Source: an uncultured Planctomycetaceae bacterium
GTDB lineage: Bacteria; Planctomycetota; Planctomycetia; Planctomycetales; Planctomycetaceae
NCBI GenBank assembly: GCA_903823545.1
Contig: CAIJTL010000842.1
Span: forward strand, 1 to 5,239
DNA length: 5,239 nt
Direction of reading: 5' to 3'
Part shown: positions 1 to 5,239 of the stretch, in pieces
Numbering within the stretch: the first letter of the stretch is position 1
How the letters are laid out: the number at the start of each line of letters is the position of its first letter
Notes under the pieces: model-generated
The model's input: only the letters and a program-made list of their open reading frames with translations
Database searches by the model: none
What the model was told of the DNA's origin: nothing
Made by a program: the position numbers and the translations under genes

Positions 1-1
1 C

Positions 2-688
2 AGAATCGGAGGCCCCGGATTGGGCAACCTGCTGTTTCCCCTTTATCGAGCCTTCCAGGGATCAAAAAAAAATGATGAAACTCTTATATTTCCAACCTTT
101 TTTCAACTTAAACTTGGTCCATTTCTCAGGGGAGAGGCAGACTTAAGAACCTACGGAAATCTATTCGAACACAGATCACTTAAAGAATTAGCAATCGATT
201 TAAATCTGATGATCAATAAGCACCGATTTTGTGCAGAAGGGACTAATATAGGTGAAAATAAGACTCCTTCAACAACTGTTATACATTATGCGGGCCTTAA
301 AAATTTCTACTATGATTTAGATCCTACTTTACGTTCTGAGTTCATTAGTCTCTTAGAATCAAGGATGCATGCTAAAGATAGATTTTCATCTGAATGCACA
401 AGAATTGAGGAAGATGATATTTGTATCCATTTAAGGTACAGTGATTTTCAGGAATCAATTCCAGGTAAAACCGGGCATGGTTATAAAAACTCACCAGCAT
501 GGTACGAGAAAGTTATAAAGTATCTCAGAAAAGAGCGGCCAAATTCAAAAATTAGAATTTTTTCTGATACTGAAGTTAGTCAAGGTTTTCTAAAAGAGCC
601 GAAGGGATCAACAGCGACATCGCCAAACTACTCCGTGATGCGAACTTCACCGAGGTCGAAATCGGCTTGCAGTCGATCGACCCGCTGA
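2..688 (+). CDS. Glycosyltransferase, GT11 / alpha-1,2-fucosyltransferase-like; 5' cut by window edge, 3' end replaced
   Basis: The frame is open to the window's left edge, so the TTG at nt 20 is not a real start. Reading from nt 2 gives RIGGPGLGNLLFP, which matches the N-terminal GGxGNxLF donor-binding motif of GT11-type fucosyltransferases. Further on are IHLRYSDF (about nt 419-442, HxRxxD pattern; the classical family motif is HxRRxD), then SPAWYEKVIKYL and IRIFSDTE, matching the 'YY..AI.yl ... FSDD' block of the family. Such enzymes transfer fucose or a related sugar to surface glycans in the cytoplasm. Real family sequence ends near codon 199 (nt ~598). The last ~30 codons, to the TGA at 686-688, are an out-of-frame reading of the radical SAM gene. 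The body is AT-rich: I counted 30% GC in nt 301-360 against 53% in nt 721-780. An A9 run sits at 64-72. Fold family is fairly sure; sugar specificity is not determinable. Confidence 0.65.
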   Translation, partial: RIGGPGLGNLLFPLYRAFQGSKKNDETLIFPTFFQLKLGPFLRGEADLRTYGNLFEHRSLKELAIDLNLMINKHRFCAEGTNIGENKTPSTTVIHYAGLKNFYYDLDPTLRSEFISLLESRMHAKDRFSSECTRIEEDDICIHLRYSDFQESIPGKTGHGYKNSPAWYEKVIKYLRKERPNSKIRIFSDTEVSQGFLKEPKGSTATSPNYSVMRTSPRSKSACSRSTR

Positions 689-1596
689 CGATGGAATTGA
701 TGGACCGCAAGAACAACATGAAGGCGTTCGAACGTGGCGTGAAAGCGATGATGGACGTCGGCATCAAAGTGAAAGTGGACCTCATCATCGGTCTCCCTGG
801 CGACACACCCGAATCCGTCCGCCGCGGCATGAAATACCTCAGCGACACCGGCCTGTATTCCAGCATGCAGGTTTTCAACCTCGCCATCTTGCCGGGAACT
901 GCGTTCCGCCAAGAAGCGACAATGCACAAGCTCGATTATCAGTCCCGGCCGCCATACTACGTGATCAAGACTCCGACGATCGACCTTTCAACGATGTACC
1001 AGTTGATGGAAGAAGCGGAGGAGATTTTCGATACGGAGTTTGATGCGGTTCCGCCGCCGGTGGAAGAGGGTGTCCGGAAAGAAGATATCTTGGATTTGAA
1101 ATCTCACATTTCAAATCTGGAGTTCCAGATGACCTTCGACTTCGACGCGGCGTCACTTCCGAGTCTGCCTCCAGCAACCGAACGTTGCGGAGCATTTGAA
1201 TTGATCTTGCGAGCGGCTGATTTTCGGAAGCATCGCGATACCGCTTGTGGGCTGATCCGCCAATTGCTCGATGACAACCCGCACTCGACTTTGCGAATCG
1301 TGCTCGAACCGACTGGCAATCCAAAGCACCTCACCATGTCCGTCGTGCAGGCCATTCGTGGAGCGTGCCTCAAAGAGCCGTCGTACCTCGATCGCTTCTA
1401 CTCGATGCAACTCGGACGCCCGAAAGGAGCAAAGCACATCGTCGTGCGTCTTCCTTGGATTGAACGGGATCGAGCGGGACTTGATTGGGTGGACGATCTC
1501 GCCCAATTCGCGTCACTTGTTTGGACCGGCGACGGAGTTCCCGACGAAGAGACGCTCGATGATGAACTCGAAGCCCATGAGTTCGTCATGGCGTAA
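598..1596 (+). CDS. C-terminal half of a B12-binding-type radical SAM protein (5'-truncated, probably a gene remnant)
   Basis: In-frame stops occupy this frame up to 577-579. From about nt 598 it reads AEGINSDIAKLL, then EIGLQSIDP (GxQS motif, nt 664-675), DLIIGLPGDT (ending nt 807), LPGT (889-900) and PPYYVIKT (from 949). This order is typical of the second half of the radical SAM barrel and the following segment in proteins with an N-terminal cobalamin-binding domain. The CxxxCxxC cluster-binding motif and the whole N-terminal part are missing, so the encoded product should lack radical SAM activity. About 200 further residues follow, ending HEFVMA and TAA; I do not recognise a named domain there. 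The frame is intact to the stop, so truncation is recent or an artefact. No plausible ribosome binding site was seen; the TTG at 667 is in the middle of the GLQS motif. The substrate of the intact enzyme cannot be inferred. Confidence 0.72.
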   Translation, partial: AEGINSDIAKLLRDANFTEVEIGLQSIDPLTMELMDRKNNMKAFERGVKAMMDVGIKVKVDLIIGLPGDTPESVRRGMKYLSDTGLYSSMQVFNLAILPGTAFRQEATMHKLDYQSRPPYYVIKTPTIDLSTMYQLMEEAEEIFDTEFDAVPPPVEEGVRKEDILDLKSHISNLEFQMTFDFDAASLPSLPPATERCGAFELILRAADFRKHRDTACGLIRQLLDDNPHSTLRIVLEPTGNPKHLTMSVVQAIRGACLKEPSYLDRFYSMQLGRPKGAKHIVVRLPWIERDRAGLDWVDDLAQFASLVWTGDGVPDEETLDDELEAHEFVMA

Positions 1597-1686
1597 ACGG
1601 CAGGCACCAACTAACCCGAAGCGTCAGCGAGGGCGAGTGTTTCACGAGACTTTGAAGACGGTCGTGCGCGAGGGTGTCGCGTCGGG

Positions 1687-1713
1687 AAGCGTGCGCCCTC
1701 GCGCACGCTTTTT
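1687..1713 (+). terminator. Possible intrinsic terminator after the radical SAM remnant
   Basis: A perfect 9-bp stem, AAGCGTGCG (1687-1695) with CGCACGCTT (1702-1710), closes a 6-nt loop. It runs into five T residues at 1709-1713, two of which belong to the stem. It lies 90 nt past the TAA at 1594-1596. A competing 12-bp pairing (1663-1674 with 1696-1707) uses the same right-hand strand. The geometry suits Rho-independent termination on the + strand, but the T tract is short and the hairpin is part of a repeat, so the role is uncertain. Confidence 0.4.
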
Positions 1714-1763
1714 GAAGTTGCGCTATTGGGACACGGAACGCACGGAGAAAGAGGCGTTTTGTT

Positions 1764-1811
1764 ACCGAAGTCGTGAGACTTCGGTCGTCACGAGATCATC
1801 TCACGACTTCG
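1764..1811. repeat. Alternative hairpins at the centre of the inverted repeat
   Basis: Two perfect pairings share the same bases. A tight one has an 8-bp stem, ACCGAAGT (1764-1771) with ACTTCGGT (1778-1785), and a 6-nt loop. A longer one has a 13-bp stem, 1766-1778 with 1799-1811, and a 20-nt loop. They cannot form together. No T tract follows on either strand, so this is not an obvious intrinsic terminator, although it lies 3' of both flanking genes. Confidence 0.55.
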
Positions 1812-1913
1812 CTACAAACTCCTCTTTGTTCCGTGAAATCCGTGTCTTCCGTGTCCAATAGCGCAACTTCTAAACTCACGCTTCGGGTTAGTAATCCTAT
1901 TTTGAAACAGCTT

Positions 1914-3869
1914 CTATGGCTGTCGCAGTTCTTCGACTTCGATATCCGATATCCACGCTGGCCCCGCTTCAGCCAGTAGGCGGAATTCAGCCAACTCCGG
2001 CTGCCCGGCTAGAGAGAGTGCTCCCAACAATTCGGTATCCACGAACGCAAACCAGTGAGTCGCATCACGAACCAGTCCCAAAACCCGAGGCTGGTCGCGA
2101 ACCTCTTGAAGCGGAATCGGATCACCTATCGGTTGCGAAGAACCTCGATCGGCTGAACGGCGCACGAGCAACGCGGTTTCGCGTTCCAATCGGATTGCTA
2201 AACGGACTCCGTTGTTATCCGCTCCAGGCAAGATTCCGAAGTGCAACTCGACTGCATTTGCCTGATGCAATCGAACGGCCAGCGTCAACGCGAAGTGCTC
2301 CAACGAATGCGACGATCCAGCTTCGCCGCGCAACAACTTGCGTGAGATAACTCCATTTGTCCCGGCCAGAATCGCGGCGCTATCCTCGTCTTGAGCCAAC
2401 TGCCAAGCTCCGCTTCGTGGCTGCCACGACTTCAAAGACTTGCCATCAAACAACGGCTCACTCCAACCACTCGGAACGAGTTGTTGACGAGGTTGAACTT
2501 TGCGTGAGTTCGATCCGAGAAACGCTCGTGCAAGCCAACTGCTTGCACCGAGAAGCAAAGTCCCTCCCAAAGTCGATGCGATGATTCGTCGTCGGCTCCA
2601 ACGAGGAGAGTTGGAAGCTGCGATCTCGCTCGTTGAACCAACCCCATTCGTTTTGGGCTTCGTCGTTGACTCGTTGCCGGCAGTCAGCTCCGTCATAGTG
2701 ACCGCGTTCGATGCTGCTAACTGCAACTTCGTCGTCACTGCGAATGCAGACGCGTCGCTGTTACGCGAAGGGAATTCAGCCGTCGTAGACATGAGCGGAA
2801 TTTCGGTCAGCGTCTCTGATCCCAACTGCCGAATGATCCCATCAATCTGTGAGAGCAAATGCTTGTACGAAGCGACCCGCTGCTCCGGATGTCGCGACAT
2901 CATCGCCGCAACGAGCGCATCGGTTTGTGCAGAAATGTCACGTCGCTTCTCGATTAAACGCGGCGCGTCTGCCGTCAGTTTCTGGCTGAGAATTTGAGTC
3001 AGCGACAAACCCGAATACGGAGGCTGTCCGGCGAGCAAATGAAATACGGTTGCTCCGAGCGAGTAGATGTCGGCCCGCGCATCGACCGGATTGCCGCTGA
3101 GTTGTTCCGGGGCGATGTAATGCGGACTGCCAACCGTCGTGTTCGTCGCAGTGAGCCTTGTCTTCTGTTCGGCCTCATTCGATGTCAGAAACGCCAAGCC
3201 AAAGTCCGCAATCTTCACGAGCGACATACCGGGTGGCAGCGGAAACCCAGCAGGGGGCTCGACCAGTAGCAGATTGGCCGGCTTGATATCGCGATGCACA
3301 ATCCCCTGCTCTGCCGCATGAGACAAACCCGATGCTGTCTGTCGAGCAATTCCCCACGCGATCGCTTCCGACGCAATTGCCGACTGACCCTGTTCTCGTT
3401 TTGTCTTAATGAAGGTGTCGAGGTCTTGGCCTTCGACCAACTCCATCACAAAGAACAATCGCCCGTCGTGCTGACCAAAATCAATCGCCGCGATGATGTT
3501 GGGGTGCTGTAATCGTGCGACGGCTCGAGCCTCTTGCTCAAACCTCGCGGCCATCTGCGGATCGGACATCTGACCGACCAGAATCGTTTTGATCGCAACG
3601 ACCCGATCGAGAGCCAATTGCTTCGCGCGATAAACGACACCCATGCCGCCGTGACCAATCACGCTGAGCAATTCATAACCGGGTACCACTTCTGTCGGTC
3701 GAGCCAGCGTTTGCAAAACGTCCATCTCAACGGCGGACATCAGCCCCTTGCGAGTGACAAGTGCCTCAACGGACACGCCCGTCCGATCTGCTTCCTGCGA
3801 AAGTTGTTCGGCCACTTCGGTCGAGAGAATCGACTGGGACTTGGCGATGCTCAGAAAGTCGCGAGGCAT
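1914..3869 (-). CDS. Membrane-anchored Ser/Thr protein kinase (Hanks-type) with C-terminal DUF1080-like domain
   Basis: This is a complete 651-aa transmembrane receptor-like kinase. Residues 1-60 form a charged helical N-terminal region. The catalytic domain spans about 65-345: glycine loop GHGGMGVVY (72-80), AIK lysine K94, probable alpha-C glutamate E113, HRDIKPAN catalytic loop with D194 and N199, DFG (222-224), APE (253-255) and DIYSLG (267-272). All catalytic residues are present, so it should phosphorylate Ser/Thr in the cytoplasm. Residues 350-420 are a low-complexity Ser/Thr/Ala linker. After RWSRRR (423-428) one hydrophobic segment (about 429-450) crosses the membrane, placing the C-terminus outside the cytoplasm. 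The outer part opens with PLFDGKSLKSW (472-482), the hallmark of DUF1080 / 3-keto-disaccharide hydrolase-like jelly-roll domains. The ATG at 3867-3869 follows a modest GGAAG (3874-3878) with 4 nt spacing. The gene is 80 nt downstream of the lipoprotein gene and may share its transcript. Substrate and ligand are unknown. Confidence 0.95.
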   Translation of the reverse strand: MPRDFLSIAKSQSILSTEVAEQLSQEADRTGVSVEALVTRKGLMSAVEMDVLQTLARPTEVVPGYELLSVIGHGGMGVVYRAKQLALDRVVAIKTILVGQMSDPQMAARFEQEARAVARLQHPNIIAAIDFGQHDGRLFFVMELVEGQDLDTFIKTKREQGQSAIASEAIAWGIARQTASGLSHAAEQGIVHRDIKPANLLLVEPPAGFPLPPGMSLVKIADFGLAFLTSNEAEQKTRLTATNTTVGSPHYIAPEQLSGNPVDARADIYSLGATVFHLLAGQPPYSGLSLTQILSQKLTADAPRLIEKRRDISAQTDALVAAMMSRHPEQRVASYKHLLSQIDGIIRQLGSETLTEIPLMSTTAEFPSRNSDASAFAVTTKLQLAASNAVTMTELTAGNESTTKPKTNGVGSTSEIAASNSPRWSRRRIIASTLGGTLLLGASSWLARAFLGSNSRKVQPRQQLVPSGWSEPLFDGKSLKSWQPRSGAWQLAQDEDSAAILAGTNGVISRKLLRGEAGSSHSLEHFALTLAVRLHQANAVELHFGILPGADNNGVRLAIRLERETALLVRRSADRGSSQPIGDPIPLQEVRDQPRVLGLVRDATHWFAFVDTELLGALSLAGQPELAEFRLLAEAGPAWISDIEVEELRQP

Positions 3870-3887
3870 GTTTCTTCCAACCGTAGT

Positions 3888-3904
3888 ACAGGCGGCCCGC
3901 CTGT
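3888..3904. repeat. 17-nt perfect palindrome in the kinase leader
   Basis: ACAGGCGG, a central C, then CCGCCTGT form a perfect palindrome beginning 18 nt upstream of the kinase ATG, just before its presumed ribosome binding site. No T tract follows on the minus strand, so it does not look like an intrinsic terminator. It could be an operator, a leader hairpin damping kinase translation, or a copy of a dispersed intergenic repeat. I recall similar GGCGGCCCGCC motifs between planctomycete genes, but this is unverified. Confidence 0.5.
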
Positions 3905-3949
3905 GTTCTCTTTTCGTTGCAATCAGACATACCGAGCAAGCCGCCGGAG

Positions 3950-4612
3950 CTATGGCTGATTCAAACCGTCTAACTGTTCCAGCAACGCTTTCACCGACGG
4001 CCGATCAGCGAGTGATTCGCCCACATAGGCGAAGCGGACTTGGCCTGCTTTGTCGATGATGTAGGTGGCTGGCTTCGAGAGGTCTTTTCGAATCCCCAGT
4101 TGATCGACCGCTTTTAATTCCACATCGAGCACAATTGGAAACGGGATTTTCTCCGGTGGCGTATCGAGTTTGTTCTTCACGTTGACGGCGAAATCACGAT
4201 GTCGACGGCTGTCGTCGGGAGTTTCGATGGGGATAACCACGACCACTTCCGCATCGCGATCGCCAAACTTCTTATAGTTCGTCAACAACCGCGAAGTCTG
4301 TGTGGCGCAATACAAACAAATCGATCCTGCGAAGCCTCGCGTAACGACCAAAACGACATGCTTTTTGTCGCGAAAGTCGGCGAGCGAATAGGTTTCGCCG
4401 TTGATGTCGGTGAAGGTCAGATCGGCGATGCTCGCGTCGGTTGCCGCGTTCGTTTTGACGTTGTCTTTGAACTGAATCTGATGATAGTCCATACCACCGT
4501 AGGCATCGTAAGCGGTCACCGGAGCGACCGGTGTCCCACCGCTACAACCATTGGCAATCAAGAACAACAATGCCAAGAACGGCCACTGACTGAGATACGA
4601 GGTTCGTTTCAC
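3950..4612 (-). CDS. Peroxiredoxin/thioredoxin-fold (AhpC/TSA-like) lipoprotein
   Basis: This 220-aa protein is predicted to be exported, lipid-anchored and thiol-active. From the chosen GTG (4610-4612) it begins MKRTSYLSQWPFLALLFLIANGC: a short basic start, a hydrophobic core and a lipobox-like ANGC with Cys23 as lipidation site (the -3 Ala is not the usual Leu). The redoxin domain spans about 60-215. It contains HVVLVVTRGFAGSICLYCATQ with the redox pair C99 and C102 (CLYC), strands EVVVVIPIE and FPIVLDVE, and KPATYIIDKAGQVRFAYVG with the likely cis-Pro P181. The RG...CxYCxxQ arrangement resembles PRX-like 'RGxWCPYCxxQ' proteins, not the PxxxTxxC motif of typical peroxiredoxins. Thiol oxidoreductase or peroxide reduction is therefore inferred. 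A longer frame starts at TTG 4622-4624, but GGAG (4619-4622) lies 6 nt before the GTG and overlaps that TTG, favouring the GTG. The kinase gene follows 80 nt downstream. Confidence 0.85.
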   Translation of the reverse strand: MKRTSYLSQWPFLALLFLIANGCSGGTPVAPVTAYDAYGGMDYHQIQFKDNVKTNAATDASIADLTFTDINGETYSLADFRDKKHVVLVVTRGFAGSICLYCATQTSRLLTNYKKFGDRDAEVVVVIPIETPDDSRRHRDFAVNVKNKLDTPPEKIPFPIVLDVELKAVDQLGIRKDLSKPATYIIDKAGQVRFAYVGESLADRPSVKALLEQLDGLNQP

Positions 4613-4618
4613 ATTGCA

Positions 4619-4622
4619 CTCC
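4619..4622 (-). promoter_or_regulatory. Shine-Dalgarno fixing the lipoprotein start
   Basis: GGAG on the minus strand is separated by 6 nt from the GTG at 4610-4612. It overlaps the upstream in-frame TTG, which therefore cannot be the start served by this site. The resulting N-terminus (MKRTSY...) is a standard signal-peptide start. Confidence 0.65.
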
Positions 4623-4636
4623 AATGAAGGGGCCGG

Positions 4637-4665
4637 ATCGTATCAGACCGCCGACCCGTTCCGAA
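4637..4665 (-). promoter_or_regulatory. Weak candidate sigma70-type promoter for the lipoprotein-kinase pair
   Basis: On the minus strand, TTCGGA (4660-4665, 3 of 6 matches to TTGACA) is followed after 17 nt by TACGAT (4637-4642, 4 of 6 matches to TATAAT). Transcription would begin near 4630, giving a leader of about 18 nt that includes the GGAG site. Spacing is good but the hexamers are poor, so this is only a candidate. Confidence 0.22.
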
Positions 4666-4729
4666 GACTAGCAGTCACCACGCGAGATTGCTTTGATGCT
4701 CCCCCGCAACTGACAACGAACTTCTGATT

Positions 4730-4734
4730 AAGGA
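4730..4734 (+). promoter_or_regulatory. Shine-Dalgarno of the SDR gene
   Basis: AAGGA lies 7 nt before the ATG at 4742, supporting that start. The protein beginning MLPGIKQFDLTGK has the usual short lead before the first beta strand of classical SDRs. Confidence 0.7.
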
Positions 4735-4741
4735 CAACGTC

Positions 4742-5239
4742 ATGCTTCCAGGCATTAAGCAATTCGATCTCACGGGCAAGACGGCCATCGTCACCGGTGG
4801 CTCAAAGGGGCTCGGACAAGCGATGGCCGAAGGACTCGCGTCCGCTGGCGCGAACCTGCTGATCACCAGTCGTAATGCCGAAGAAGCGGAATCGGTCGCG
4901 GCACAAATCGCTTCGGAATATGGCGTCAAAGCGATCGGCATTTCAGCCAACGTGGCTGATCCCGATGCTGTCACGGCGATGGTCGAACGTGGGCTTCGCG
5001 AATTCAATCAGATCGACATCCTCGTCAACAACGCTGGCATCAACATCCGTGGGCCCATCGAGGAATTGACCTACGAACAATTCAAGCAAGTCAACGACAT
5101 CAACACCGATGGAGTTTGGCTTTGCACACGTGCCGTTGTGCCACACATGAAGTCGCGAAAGTACGGCAAAATCGTGAACCTCGCCAGCACTCTTGGTGTC
5201 GTCGGCCTTGCGAATCGATCACCATATGCCGCGAGTAAG
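4742..5239 (+). CDS. Short-chain dehydrogenase/reductase (classical SDR), 3' cut by window edge
   Basis: The ATG at 4742-4744 follows AAGGA (4730-4734) with 7 nt spacing. The frame stays open to the window end, giving 166 of an expected ~250 residues. The Rossmann motif TGGSKGLG (18-25), NNAG (96-99), catalytic N121, S149 and Y162-AAS-K166 are all present, and the window ends exactly on the catalytic Lys. It therefore has a complete classical SDR active site, a cytosolic NAD(P)H-dependent oxidoreductase. Lys22 in the glycine motif and Arg44 just after strand beta-2 (LLITSRN) suggest NADP(H) preference under the known SDR rules. The FDLTGKTAIVTGG opening and GINIRGPIEEL segment resemble gluconate 5-dehydrogenase or KduD-like enzymes, although FabG-like 3-oxoacyl-ACP reductases share much of this; the substrate-specific C-terminus is outside the window. 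It is divergent from the lipoprotein gene. Confidence 0.93.
   Translation, partial: MLPGIKQFDLTGKTAIVTGGSKGLGQAMAEGLASAGANLLITSRNAEEAESVAAQIASEYGVKAIGISANVADPDAVTAMVERGLREFNQIDILVNNAGINIRGPIEELTYEQFKQVNDINTDGVWLCTRAVVPHMKSRKYGKIVNLASTLGVVGLANRSPYAASK

Larger units (their letters stand above)
1610..1892. repeat. Composite inverted-repeat element, ~283 bp, with nested hairpins
   Basis: This fills nearly all of the gene-free stretch 1597-1913 between two convergent genes. Outer arms are a perfect 15-bp inverted repeat, ACTAACCCGAAGCGT at 1610-1624 and its complement at 1878-1892. Middle arms are 1714-1738 and 1847-1870, identical over 24 bp apart from one extra G on the left; similarity continues inward imperfectly to about 1752/1821. 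The centre holds a 13-bp perfect arm pair, CGAAGTCGTGAGA (1766-1778) with 1799-1811. The left arm carries about 90 bp with no counterpart on the right, containing its own hairpins (1663-1710). I see no target-site duplication at the ends. From memory, the CCCGAAGCGTCAGCGAGGG motif recurs between planctomycete genes; I could not check this. It may be a MITE-like element or two opposed copies of a dispersed repeat. Confidence 0.75.
4613..4741. other. Divergent intergenic spacer
   Basis: These 129 nt separate the minus-strand lipoprotein gene from the plus-strand dehydrogenase gene, so both promoters should lie here. Apart from the two ribosome binding sites and the weak minus-strand promoter candidate, I see no clear operator, hairpin or small ORF. 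No good -10/-35 pair was found for the plus strand. Confidence 0.6.

Noticed and set aside
20..22. TTG at nt 20 as start of the glycosyltransferase
   Set aside because: The conserved RIGGPG part of the GGxGN motif is encoded upstream in the same frame, so the gene begins before the window.
576..929. Two minus-strand open frames (99 and 117 aa) opposite the start of the radical SAM remnant
   Set aside because: They are antisense to a segment with clear radical SAM motifs and show no protein-like domain; they reflect the codon bias of the sense gene.
1271..1861. 196-aa plus-strand open frame overlapping the radical SAM remnant and the repeat
   Set aside because: It begins inside the radical SAM frame, continues into the inverted repeat, has Ser/Arg-rich composition without recognisable motifs, and its end (FREIRVFRVQ) is translated repeat sequence.
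1610..1892. Possible CRISPR array or complete insertion sequence
   Set aside because: There are no regularly spaced direct repeats with unique spacers, no transposase frame, and no target-site duplication at the ends; the repeats are inverted and nested.
1916..3512. Several plus-strand open frames opposite the kinase gene (e.g. 1916-2350, 2500-2997, 2994-3269)
   Set aside because: The minus strand carries an uninterrupted kinase with every catalytic motif; the opposite frames are Arg/Ser-rich shadows.
3534..4059. Two overlapping plus-strand open frames (141 and 103 aa) spanning the kinase start and spacer
   Set aside because: Both are mostly antisense to the kinase and lipoprotein genes, disagree in frame, and run through the palindromic spacer; no conserved motif is visible.
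4710..4715. CTGACA resembling a -35 box upstream of the SDR gene
   Set aside because: A -10 box at normal spacing would overlap the ribosome binding site and start codon, and no TATAAT-like hexamer is present there.

Overview
The window most likely comes from a member of the Planctomycetota. The grounds are a Hanks-type Ser/Thr kinase joined to a C-terminal FDGKSL-type (DUF1080-like) domain, moderately GC-rich coding sequence, and intergenic palindromic repeats of a kind I recall from planctomycete genomes. The phylum call is inference, since no rRNA or other marker gene is present.

Layout. (1) nt 2-~598: an AT-rich glycosyltransferase fragment resembling GT11 / alpha-1,2-fucosyltransferases, cut at its 5' end by the window edge. 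(2) At about nt 590-600 it changes abruptly, in base composition, reading frame and protein family, into the C-terminal half of a B12-binding-type radical SAM protein (to 1596, + strand). The cobalamin-binding and CxxxCxxC parts are absent. This join is either a real recombination scar or an assembly chimera. (3) nt 1597-1913 hold no gene. They contain a composite inverted-repeat element of about 283 bp (1610-1892) with nested hairpins, lying between convergent genes. (4) nt 1914-3869 (- strand): a complete 651-aa membrane-anchored Ser/Thr kinase. (5) nt 3870-3949: a short spacer with a perfect 17-nt palindrome. (6) nt 3950-4612 (- strand): a peroxiredoxin/thioredoxin-fold lipoprotein with a CLYC motif. 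A well-placed Shine-Dalgarno puts its start at a GTG inside a longer open frame. (7) nt 4613-4741: a divergent spacer. (8) nt 4742 to the window end (+ strand): the N-terminal 166 residues of a classical short-chain dehydrogenase, ending exactly at the catalytic Lys of YxxxK.

How they fit together: the lipoprotein and kinase genes are co-directional and 80 nt apart, so they may be co-transcribed. The kinase would have a cytoplasmic catalytic domain and an exported C-terminal domain, and the redox lipoprotein would be in the same exported compartment. The dehydrogenase is transcribed divergently and is probably a separate carbohydrate or polyol metabolic gene. I found no convincing new multi-gene system. 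The items most worth checking are the join near nt 598 and the nested-hairpin repeat at 1610-1892.
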